Of a stretch of DNA of 7,601 nt, positions 1 through 5,970 are shown one piece after another. The notes beneath the pieces are model-generated. The model saw only the letters and a program-made list of their open reading frames with translations. It ran no database searches and was not told the origin of the DNA. The position numbers and the translations under genes are program-made. Every line of letters begins with the position of its first letter. Position 1 is the first letter of the stretch. This DNA is from Chloroflexia bacterium (GTDB lineage: Bacteria; Chloroflexota; Chloroflexia; Thermomicrobiales; UBA6265). The stretch spans positions 1 to 7,601 of the forward strand of contig JACCYK010000015.1 of NCBI GenBank assembly GCA_013696525.1, in the 5' to 3' direction.

Positions 1-102
1 AAGCGCATCTTCACACGCGCCTGACCCATGCCACAAACCGCTCCCGCCGCGAGAAGTAGAATGTCGGGCTAGAGAATTGGCTGCTCCGGCAGCGCGGTAG
101 AT

Positions 103-108
103 GGGGGA
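103..108 (+). promoter_or_regulatory. Putative ribosome binding site favouring ATG 113
   Basis: GGGGGA sits 4 bases before ATG 113. No comparable purine-rich site precedes the in-frame ATG at 101, so this favours the shorter 94-residue product. The match to the canonical AGGAGG is only partial and the spacing is slightly short. Confidence 0.35.
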
Positions 109-112
109 CGCG

Positions 113-397
113 ATGTGGGTATTGACGCGGAGTGACTGGCCGATGCTGGTCAATCTCTCGGTGGTCGCCACCATCGGCTACCAGCAGGTCGCCAAGTTCG
201 AGGACCGGATTCGCGTGATCGCCGCCGCCTGGGAGGCGGAGCATCTGCTCGCCGAATGCGACTCCGCCGAGGAAGCCAAGGCGCTGGTGCGGTACCTGGC
301 CCAGGCGCTCCGGCAAGGCACCGGCTTTGTCGATCTCAATCAGCTCAGCCTGAAGCAAATCCTTGCCACCGAGGCCACGGAGCTTGGGGTCCTCTAA
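113..397 (+). CDS. Small uncharacterised protein, 94 aa
   Basis: I do not recognise this protein. The reading frame has the G/C-rich third positions of its neighbours, which supports real coding. The N-terminal half looks like a series of beta strands (MWVLTR, then a hydrophobic stretch near residues 11-22, then IRVIAAAW near 33-40). It is followed by an acidic to amphipathic helix (about 50-70, SAEEAKALVRYLAQAL) and a short C-terminal tail. There is no signal peptide or membrane segment, so it is probably cytosolic. I chose ATG 113 because a G-rich Shine-Dalgarno-like stretch lies 4 bases upstream; an in-frame ATG at 101 would add MGDA but has no clear ribosome site. It converges on the MFS gene with 6 bases between stop codons. 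Function unknown. Confidence 0.6.
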   Translation: MWVLTRSDWPMLVNLSVVATIGYQQVAKFEDRIRVIAAAWEAEHLLAECDSAEEAKALVRYLAQALRQGTGFVDLNQLSLKQILATEATELGVL

Positions 398-403
398 TCG
401 CCC

Positions 404-1663
404 TTACGATGAGGCGGTCGGCAGGGAAGCGGCCGGGAGCGCATTGCTGTTCCGGTTCGCGAATTGACGGACCAGCTCCTCACTCGGCAGAAACGCCGCT
501 ACGCTGGCGGACGCGGCGGCGATCAAGGCCAGTAACCGCATCGCGTTCTGAATGCCGTGGGCATCACCAACGGCGCCCAGGATCGGGACGCCGATCGCGC
601 CCATCACGAAGCCGAGACCAAGGACGAGGCCGGAGGCCATGCCGGCCCGGCCGACCATGAGCTGCTGGGCCGTCACCAGCAGCAATGGCGTGGTCGAGGC
701 CGCGAGCAGACCGATCGCCGCCGCCGTGACGAAGGCGATGGAACCGGGAAACTGGGCAAACAGCAAGAGCGCCGGCACGCTGAGGATGGTTGAGCCGACG
801 ATCAAGATCCGCCGCCCGAATCTGTCCGCCAGATGGCCGGCCCCGATCGCGCCAATCACATTGGCCAGCACCAGGGTCGTCGCCAGCAGCCCGTAAAACG
901 ATGGCTCGTATCCCATCGAGGCGTACCAGATCGGAATGAACGCTTGCAGGCCAAAGACGCTCCAGGCGCGCAGCATCATGACCCCCACCACGACGCTGAT
1001 CGGGCCGATCGGCACCGGCGGCGGGACCAGGCGGGGACTGCCGCCCGTTCGTCGCGGCCGCAACGCGATCGCGCGCATTTCGAACAGGAGGACGACGGCG
1101 ATCAGCAGCCCGGGGATGAGCATGAAGATGGTGCCGTGCAGCCCGAACGCTCCCAGCGTCAGGACGCCGATCAGCGGGCCGGTGGCAATGCCCAGGGTGC
1201 CCCCCGTGGTGTAGATCGACATCGCCGAGTTTCGCCGCGCCTCGGAGATGACCGCGCTGGCGTTCAGGGCGCCCATGGGGTGGTAGGCACCGGAGCCGAT
1301 GCCCGACAACGCGGCCAGCGCCACCAACACCGCGAAGTTCGGCACAAACCCCAGCAGAGCGAACGTGATCGCCGTCCAGCTCAGCGCCAGCCCGATATAC
1401 CGGGTGCCGTGGCGATCGGCCAGCCAGCCGAAGAGCGGCTGCGACAACGACGAGCCGGCCCCGTAGGCAAGGGCCACCATGCCGACGGTCTTCAGGTCGA
1501 GGGCGAACTTGCCGGCCAGCAGCGGGTACATCATCGGCAGCAAGCCGGCATACATGTCCACCGTCATATGGCCAACCGCCAGCGTCAGCAGTGGCCGGTT
1601 GCGGACGACCTCGAACCGCCTCCCCACCGTCACCAGCCGGCCGGATTCTTCTGCCCCAACCAT
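404..1663 (-). CDS. MFS transporter, fosmidomycin-resistance (Fsr)-like
   Basis: This is a 419-residue inner-membrane permease of the major facilitator superfamily, about the usual length, with roughly twelve hydrophobic segments. Two copies of the cytoplasmic MFS loop motif are visible, GWLADRHGTR (about 79-88, after TM2) and GHLADRFGRR (about 276-285, after TM8), marking the two six-helix halves. A basic, proline-rich central loop (about 200-220) separates them. The segment SGIGSGAYHPMGA (about 120-132) resembles the G-T-G-S-x-x-x-H-P-E region of the Fsr-type drug exporters, so efflux of a small molecule is the best guess. Substrate and direction cannot be read from sequence. The start ATG has only a weak GGTGG upstream; an internal GTG start is possible. 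It is divergent from the M28 peptidase gene and convergent with the small upstream protein gene. Confidence 0.9.
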   Translation of the reverse strand: MVGAEESGRLVTVGRRFEVVRNRPLLTLAVGHMTVDMYAGLLPMMYPLLAGKFALDLKTVGMVALAYGAGSSLSQPLFGWLADRHGTRYIGLALSWTAITFALLGFVPNFAVLVALAALSGIGSGAYHPMGALNASAVISEARRNSAMSIYTTGGTLGIATGPLIGVLTLGAFGLHGTIFMLIPGLLIAVVLLFEMRAIALRPRRTGGSPRLVPPPVPIGPISVVVGVMMLRAWSVFGLQAFIPIWYASMGYEPSFYGLLATTLVLANVIGAIGAGHLADRFGRRILIVGSTILSVPALLLFAQFPGSIAFVTAAAIGLLAASTTPLLLVTAQQLMVGRAGMASGLVLGLGFVMGAIGVPILGAVGDAHGIQNAMRLLALIAAASASVAAFLPSEELVRQFANRNSNALPAASLPTASS

Positions 1664-1828
1664 GTTCCACCGATACCCACGACCTGATCGCTCACCGCGG
1701 CCAATTGTCGCACTGATGCCCCGGCTTCGGTCCCACTCCCGCCGTTCCAGCCGGTGCGGGTAAGATGCGGAGCAGCGTTTCGGCCGTCAAGGCCGCGAAT
1801 GAGCCATGCTCACCAAGGAGAATCGAAG
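1664..1828. other. Divergent intergenic gap between MFS and M28 genes
   Basis: This 165-base gap must hold promoters for both genes, but I find no convincing -35/-10 pair on either strand. TAAGAT (1761-1766, +) and GACAAT (1709-1704, -) are weak -10 candidates without good -35 partners. A short inverted repeat CGGCC-gtcaa-GGCCG (1781-1795) lies 34 bases before the M28 start. Only the M28 ribosome site is clear. Confidence 0.3.
1815..1820 (+). promoter_or_regulatory. Ribosome binding site of the M28 peptidase gene
   Basis: AAGGAG lies 8 bases before ATG 1829. It decides the start: the frame is open upstream to an ATG at 1754, but the extra 25 residues (Arg-rich, no homology-like pattern) lack such a site. 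The 1829 start gives the typical M28 opening with a helix beginning near residue 10. Confidence 0.8.
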
Positions 1829-3535
1829 ATGACGAAATTGTTCAACGAGGTGTCCAGCACCGAATTAGCGCGGCACTTGGCAGGCATCTCGAAGGTGGTC
1901 CGACTGTCCGGCACGCCGGAGGAGGCGGCCGCCTTCGACTACATCGAGCGTGAGCTGAAGGGGTTCGGCTACGACGTTACGCGGTACGAAAGCGACGCCC
2001 TGATCGGTTACCCCGCCACGTCGTCGCTCAACCTTCTCGGCCAAGGTGGCGGGCCGATCACCTGTAATGGCTATTCCCTGAGTCCCAGCACCGGGCCGGA
2101 CGGCGTCACCGCCGAGCTGGTCTATGCCGGTGCCGGGGGCGAGGAGGACTACGCGGGGATCGATGCGCGCGGCAAATTCGTCCTTACCGATGGTCTCGCG
2201 ATGCCCGGCAAGGGGATGGCGGCGGCGCGGGCCGGCGCCATCGGCCAGATCCACGGCAATGACGAGCACATCCACGAGATGTGTATCTCCCCGATCTGGG
2301 GGACGCCGGTCCCGGAAACCGCGTCGCTGCTGCCCACGGTGCCGGCGGTCGGCATCACCGGCGCCGACGCGGATCGGCTCAACGGGTTACTCCAAGACGG
2401 CAAGATCGACGTTCGGCTCGTCACCGAGCCGTTTCGCGCCTGGGTGAAAATTCCGACCCTGATCGCCGACTTGCCGGGACAGCAGGAAGACCGCTACGTT
2501 CTCTTTAGCGGTCACGTCGATTCCTGGCACCTCGGGGCGATGGACAACGGCACCGCCAACGCCACCCAGCTCGAGGTCGGCCGCCTCTTGGCCGACCGCC
2601 GCCGCGACTTGCGCCGCGGCGTCCGGTTGGCCTTCTGGTCCGGTCACTCGCACGGGCGCTATGCCGGCTCCACCTGGTACGCGGACACCTTCTGGCAAGA
2701 CCTCCACGATCGCTGCGTCTGTCACGTCAATGTCGATTCGGTGGGCGCGGTCGGCGCCACGATCATGAGCGACGCACCGTCAATGGCGGAGACCCACGCC
2801 TTCGGCCAGCAGATATTGACCGACACGATCGGCGAAGCGCTGGACTACCGGCGGATCAGCCGGTCCAGCGACCAGTCGTTCTGGGGACACGGCATCCCGA
2901 GCCTCTTCGCCGCCCTCTCCGAGCAACCGCGCGACGACTCGACCACCGGCGCCGCCTTGGCCCAGCTTCTCGGCGGCGGCGGCAAAGGGGGCGGCCTCGG
3001 CTGGTGGTGGCACACTACCGAAGACACCGCCGACAAGATTGATCCCCAGAATTTCAAACGCGACGCCGGGATTTATGCCGAAACGCTCTGGCGTCTCTGC
3101 ACGGAAGAACGCCTCCCGTTCGACCTCGCGGCCGCGGCCGACGAGATCGCCGCCGCCGCCGCTTCGTATCAGCAGGCCGCCGGCAATCTGTTCGACCTCT
3201 CCGGCACCGTCGCCTTGGCCCGCGAGCTCGCGGCGGCCATCGGAGCGGCCGACTTCAGCGGCCTACCGAGCGACCAGGCGAACCAGGTCATCATGGACTT
3301 GAGCCGGATCCTAATCCCGGTCAACTACACGCGCTCCGGTCCATTCGACCATGACTTGGCGCTCCGTTCACAGCCGCTACCCGGCCTGGCCGCGGCCGCC
3401 GATCTCGGTGGATTGGCCGCGGGCACGGACGACTTTTTCCTCGCCCAGACGCAACTTTTGCGAGAGCGCAACCGGGTCGATGCCGCCCTGCGGTCTGCCT
3501 TGAAGCGCGTCACCGCGACCCGGGGGCCGGCATAG
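1829..3535 (+). CDS. M28 family metallopeptidase with PA-like insert
   Basis: This 568-residue protein has no signal peptide and should be a cytoplasmic zinc aminopeptidase or carboxypeptidase-like hydrolase. An N-terminal helical segment (10-50) leads into a PA-like insert (about 90-205), then the M28 catalytic domain. Metal ligands expected for the family are visible at H229 and D231 (SGHVDSW), D239 (GAMDNGTA), D303 (NVDSVG) and H395 (WWWHTTEDT), plus SDQSF at 347-351. The usual Glu-Glu pair (catalytic base and zinc ligand) is replaced: residues 271-281 read SGHSHGRYAGS. A glycine-rich loop (381-390) directly precedes H395. The C-terminal 140 residues are Ala-rich and helical and may mediate oligomerisation. 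The gene is divergent from the MFS gene, and its 3' end overlaps the convergent M20 gene by 26 bases. Family assignment is firm; substrate is unknown, and altered or lost peptidase chemistry is possible. Confidence 0.88.
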   Translation: MTKLFNEVSSTELARHLAGISKVVRLSGTPEEAAAFDYIERELKGFGYDVTRYESDALIGYPATSSLNLLGQGGGPITCNGYSLSPSTGPDGVTAELVYAGAGGEEDYAGIDARGKFVLTDGLAMPGKGMAAARAGAIGQIHGNDEHIHEMCISPIWGTPVPETASLLPTVPAVGITGADADRLNGLLQDGKIDVRLVTEPFRAWVKIPTLIADLPGQQEDRYVLFSGHVDSWHLGAMDNGTANATQLEVGRLLADRRRDLRRGVRLAFWSGHSHGRYAGSTWYADTFWQDLHDRCVCHVNVDSVGAVGATIMSDAPSMAETHAFGQQILTDTIGEALDYRRISRSSDQSFWGHGIPSLFAALSEQPRDDSTTGAALAQLLGGGGKGGGLGWWWHTTEDTADKIDPQNFKRDAGIYAETLWRLCTEERLPFDLAAAADEIAAAAASYQQAAGNLFDLSGTVALARELAAAIGAADFSGLPSDQANQVIMDLSRILIPVNYTRSGPFDHDLALRSQPLPGLAAAADLGGLAAGTDDFFLAQTQLLRERNRVDAALRSALKRVTATRGPA

Positions 3536-4898
3536 GACGCCCGCCCGCCAGCTCGGCCAGCAGGGCGGCCGCGGTCCGGATGCCGGCGTAGAAGCGCTCG
3601 ACCACAAGGTTCTCGTTCGGCGCGTGGTTGGCTTCGTCGTGGTTGGCATAGGGCACGAGGAACGACGGCAGGCCGAGCGTTTTCGTCCAGACCGCGTCCG
3701 GCAGGCTGCCGCCCAGCAACGGCACGTCCACCGGCCGCGAGCCGAAGCCGCGCTCCACCGCGCGACGGACCGGTACCGCGAAGGGATGATCCAGCGGCGT
3801 CGAGGAAGGCCGCATGCTCCCCAACCGCTGGATTTTCACCTCCGGCGCCACGGCCCGGACATGGGCGCTCACCTTATCGAAGATGTCGTCGGGGTCTTGA
3901 TTCGGCACCAGCCGCATGTCGATCTTGACCGTGGCCTCGGCGGGCAGCACCGTCTTGCTGCCGGCGCCGCCATAGCCGCTGGTGATGCCGGCGATGTTGA
4001 GCGTCGGTCTCGCCATCAACCGGTCAAAATAGGGCACCCCGGCCGGCGGCGGCAATTGGCCGATGCCAAGCTCAGCCAGGCTCCGGGCCTGGTCGAGGGG
4101 AATGGCGTCCATCGCCCGCCGCATCCGGGGCGAGACCGGCTGAATGTCGTCGCCGAAGCCGGGGATGACGACGTTGTTGTCCGCGTCGAGCATCGTGTTG
4201 AGTAACCGGACCAGGGTCCAGGCCGGGTTCGGCGCGATCCCGCCCCAGTTCCCGGAGTGCAGATCGTGCTTGGCGCCGCGGGCGGTCAGCTCAACGTAGA
4301 GCAGCCCGCGTACGCCGTAGACGACGATCGGGTACGCATCATCGATGACGGGACCGTCGGAGGTGTAGACCAGGTCGGCGGCGAGGAGCTCGCGGTGCTC
4401 GGCGACCAGCGCCTCGAGATGCGGGCTGCCGGTCTCCTCTTCGCCTTCGATCAGGAATTTCACGTTCACCGGCAGTTCGCCGGCCGTTTCCAACCAGGCC
4501 CGGACGCCGGCAAGCTGGGCGAAGAATTGCCCTTTATTGTCTCCGGCGCCGCGGGCAAAAAGCCGGCCGTCGCGGATGGCCGGCTCGAACGGGGGGCTGA
4601 CCCAGGCGGCGACGGGATCCGGCGGTTGGACATCGTAATGCCCATAGATGAGGACGGTCGGTTGGCCGGCGGCGCCGCTTCGTTCGGCGAACACCATCGG
4701 GTGCCCCGCGGTCGGCAACAACGTCGGGGCGAAGCCGGCATCGAGAAAGAATTGTTGCACCAGCGCGGCGCATTCGGCGACCCCGCTATCCTCGGCGCTG
4801 ATGCTGGGTTGGCGCAATAGGCGCACCAGGTCGGCCAGGTCGCGTTCCCGGTTCGCGGCGCAGACAGCCAGCACCTGATCGAGCGTAGCCGCCGCCAT
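3510..4898 (-). CDS. M20 family dipeptidase-like metallopeptidase
   Basis: This 462-residue cytosolic enzyme is of the M20 family (carnosinase/CNDP2-like dipeptidase branch, related to DapE/ArgE). The complete di-zinc site is visible: H87 and D89 in YGHYDVQP, bridging D120 in GAGDNKG, the EE pair E154-E155 (general base and ligand) in EGEEETGS, D181 in TSDGP, and H425 in NHAPNE. H214 in DLHSG, within the dimerisation (lid) domain (about 195-320), fits the conserved His that completes the partner subunit's site. It should hydrolyse short peptides or a related amide. Its ATG shares one base with the iclR stop codon (TGATG), so the two are probably co-transcribed and translationally coupled, making it a likely IclR target. 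All catalytic residues are present, unlike in the M28 neighbour. The exact substrate (dipeptide, acyl-amino acid or carbamoyl compound) is undetermined. Confidence 0.92.
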   Translation of the reverse strand: MAAATLDQVLAVCAANRERDLADLVRLLRQPSISAEDSGVAECAALVQQFFLDAGFAPTLLPTAGHPMVFAERSGAAGQPTVLIYGHYDVQPPDPVAAWVSPPFEPAIRDGRLFARGAGDNKGQFFAQLAGVRAWLETAGELPVNVKFLIEGEEETGSPHLEALVAEHRELLAADLVYTSDGPVIDDAYPIVVYGVRGLLYVELTARGAKHDLHSGNWGGIAPNPAWTLVRLLNTMLDADNNVVIPGFGDDIQPVSPRMRRAMDAIPLDQARSLAELGIGQLPPPAGVPYFDRLMARPTLNIAGITSGYGGAGSKTVLPAEATVKIDMRLVPNQDPDDIFDKVSAHVRAVAPEVKIQRLGSMRPSSTPLDHPFAVPVRRAVERGFGSRPVDVPLLGGSLPDAVWTKTLGLPSFLVPYANHDEANHAPNENLVVERFYAGIRTAAALLAELAGGRPMPAPGSR

Positions 4899-4900
4899 CA
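4896..4900 (-). promoter_or_regulatory. TGATG stop/start overlap coupling iclR to the M20 gene
   Basis: On the minus strand the iclR stop TGA (4900-4898) shares its A with the M20 start ATG (4898-4896). Only a weak G-rich stretch (GGGGCGGG) precedes the ATG, so ribosome re-initiation after iclR is the likely mode of translation. Confidence 0.8.
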
Positions 4901-5719
4901 GTTGCCCGCCCCAACCACATCAGCCGGCGTCGGGCCGTAGCCATTGCCGTTGCTCTCGTATCCGAGGCCACGTGACACATCTGCCGCACCCTGGCGGACA
5001 AGCTCGATCATCGCCGGCAACGCCGCGTCCGTCATCCGGCTGCGGGGACCTCCCACCGACAGGGCGCCCGCGACGCGGTGATTGGCGTCGAAGATCGGCG
5101 CCGACACCCCGCTGGCGTCGGGATCGAGGTCACCGGCACTCTGGGCGTAGCCGGCCGCTCTCACCTCATCGAGCATCCGGCGCAGGTGATCCGGTGCGGT
5201 CACCGTGTCGGGCGTGAACTGTTCGAACTGATCGGCTTCGAGGATTGCCTCCCGCTCCGGCTCCGGCAAATGCGCCAGGATCACCTTCCCGGCGGCGCCG
5301 GCATTCCACGGCATGGTGCGGCCAATCTGGGCGAAGATGCGCAGACCCTTTGGGCTCTCGATCACTTCGACACAGATCGCTCCGGTGGCGTCGGCCCGGA
5401 ACAGGGCGACCGTTTCGTCGGTCCGCGTTGCCAGGTGACGGAGGACGGGATCGGCGATCCGGGACAGATTCATCTGCTGCCGGACCAGCATGCCAAGCTG
5501 GAACAGGCGCAGCCCAAGCCGATAGCGCTTGGTTTGCCGGTCCCGCTCCAGGTACCCCCCGATGACGAGGGTGGTGGCGATCCGGAGCACCTGCGGCTTC
5601 GGCATCCCCAGCCGGACGCTCAAGTCGGTGAGGCGCAGCTCCGCACAGCCGGCGTCGAAGCAATCGAGCACCTTCATCACCCGATCAACGCTTTCGAGAA
5701 AATATGGTGACCGTTCCAT
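4898..5719 (-). CDS. IclR family transcriptional regulator
   Basis: This 273-residue regulator has the normal IclR length and layout. The N-terminal winged helix-turn-helix spans about residues 8-70: FLESVDRVMKVLDCF opens the domain, LTDLSVRLGMPKPQVLRIATTL is the HTH broken by G38, and GGYLERD with the KRYRLGLRLFQLG wing completes it. The C-terminal effector-binding domain (about 80-255) shows typical landmarks: ATRTDETVALF (97-107), GAAGKVILAHLP (141-152), then AGYAQSAGDLDPDASGVSAPIFD and GALSVGGP. IclR proteins act as dimers or tetramers that bind short palindromes and sense small carboxylate-like effectors in a GAF-like pocket. The start has an excellent AGGAGG 5 bases upstream. It is the first gene of an operon with the M20 peptidase and is divergent from the solute-binding protein gene, the classic arrangement for local control of both. 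The C-terminal tail (about 256-273, Asn/Gly-rich) looks disordered. Confidence 0.93.
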   Translation of the reverse strand: MERSPYFLESVDRVMKVLDCFDAGCAELRLTDLSVRLGMPKPQVLRIATTLVIGGYLERDRQTKRYRLGLRLFQLGMLVRQQMNLSRIADPVLRHLATRTDETVALFRADATGAICVEVIESPKGLRIFAQIGRTMPWNAGAAGKVILAHLPEPEREAILEADQFEQFTPDTVTAPDHLRRMLDEVRAAGYAQSAGDLDPDASGVSAPIFDANHRVAGALSVGGPRSRMTDAALPAMIELVRQGAADVSRGLGYESNGNGYGPTPADVVGAGN

Positions 5720-5724
5720 CGTTC

Positions 5725-5730
5725 CCTCCT
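5725..5730 (-). promoter_or_regulatory. Strong ribosome binding site of iclR
   Basis: The minus strand reads AGGAGG here, 5 bases before the iclR ATG at 5719. It fixes the iclR start. Confidence 0.85.
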
Positions 5731-5748
5731 ACCAGTCATCGCCGCGGG

Positions 5749-5782
5749 GTTTCGCCCGTCTCGACGGGGATGTAGACGAAAC
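5749..5782. promoter_or_regulatory. Nested inverted repeat, candidate IclR operator or iclR leader hairpin
   Basis: Two inverted repeats are nested. The inner is CCCGTC-tc-GACGGG (5755-5768), a perfect 6-base-arm dyad. The outer is GTTTCG (5749-5754) with CGAAAC (5777-5782), separated from the inner right arm by 8 bases. The element lies 18 bases upstream of the iclR ribosome site and ends 5 bases before the -35 box of the promoter facing the binding-protein gene. That placement suits an operator serving both directions. Read as RNA on the minus strand it would form a 12-pair stem with a one-sided bulge in the iclR leader. The dyad is seen directly; the role is inferred from position. Confidence 0.45.
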
Positions 5783-5787
5783 GCCAC

Positions 5788-5817
5788 TTGACACGACCCA
5801 ACCGTCCCCGCTACCAT
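5788..5817 (+). promoter_or_regulatory. Predicted sigma-70 promoter for the solute-binding protein gene
   Basis: A perfect -35 box TTGACA (5788-5793) is followed after 18 bases by TACCAT (5812-5817; 4 of 6 bases of TATAAT). The stretch from about 5817 to 5858 is clearly AT-richer than the rest of the window. Transcription would start near 5824, giving a leader of about 147 bases before ATG 5971. The -10 box is imperfect, so an activator such as IclR bound just upstream would make sense. On the minus strand, TACAAT (5852-5847) and GATAAT (5858-5853) could be -10 elements for iclR, but no good -35 accompanies them. Confidence 0.5.
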
Positions 5818-5920
5818 GTTACTCTAATTGATCTTCAGTTTCCACCATTGTAATTATCGTGAGAGGGATCGTTTTCGCGGCCGCGTCGTTTCCGCCGGGC
5901 GGTTCCGTTGGCGCTCGATC

Positions 5921-5936
5921 GCGACCGAGCGGTCGC
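5921..5936. promoter_or_regulatory. Perfect dyad in the leader of the solute-binding protein gene
   Basis: GCGACCG-AG-CGGTCGC is an inverted repeat with 7-base arms and a 2-base centre. It lies about 100 bases downstream of the predicted transcription start and 34 bases before ATG 5971. It could be a second operator (roadblock position) or a leader hairpin with a 4-base loop near the ribosome site. In GC-rich DNA a dyad of this size can arise by chance, so the role is uncertain. Confidence 0.3.
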
Positions 5937-5970
5937 CATCACCGGCACAGTGTGGAAAGAGGTTAACATC

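Noticed and set aside
57..62. TAGAAT as a -10 box for the small protein gene
   Set aside because: It has no -35-like sequence at 16-18 bases upstream, so a single 5-of-6 match is not enough.
1..100. Possible 3' end of an upstream gene at the left edge
   Set aside because: All three plus frames stop within 100 bases (stops at 22-24, 57-59 and 98-100), but too few residues remain to recognise a protein or choose a frame.
11..358. 115-codon minus-strand frame opposite the small protein gene
   Set aside because: It has the His/Gly/Arg-rich composition of an antisense shadow. The plus-strand frame has the better third-position pattern.
564..1670. 368-codon minus-strand frame overlapping the MFS gene
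   Set aside because: It is the +1-shifted shadow of the MFS gene: Arg/Gly/His-rich, with no membrane segments and no recognisable domain. The MFS frame has clear transporter motifs.
833..1687. 284-codon plus-strand frame antisense to the MFS gene
   Set aside because: Gln/Arg/His-rich low-complexity composition typical of antisense shadows in high-GC DNA.
1754..1828. 25-codon upstream extension of the M28 gene
   Set aside because: In frame and open, but it has no ribosome site and reads as Arg-rich non-domain sequence. AAGGAG 8 bases before ATG 1829 clearly marks the start.
3541..3568. CCGCCC/GGGCGG inverted repeat near the convergent gene ends, considered as a terminator
   Set aside because: The loop is 16 bases, there is no T run on either strand, and it lies inside the M20 coding region.
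3624..4205. 193-codon plus-strand frame within the M20 gene
   Set aside because: Antisense to a gene with a full set of M20 catalytic residues, and has no ribosome site or motif of its own.
5078..5710. 210-codon plus-strand frame antisense to iclR
   Set aside because: Shadow of the IclR gene, which has a strong ribosome site and clear domain pattern.
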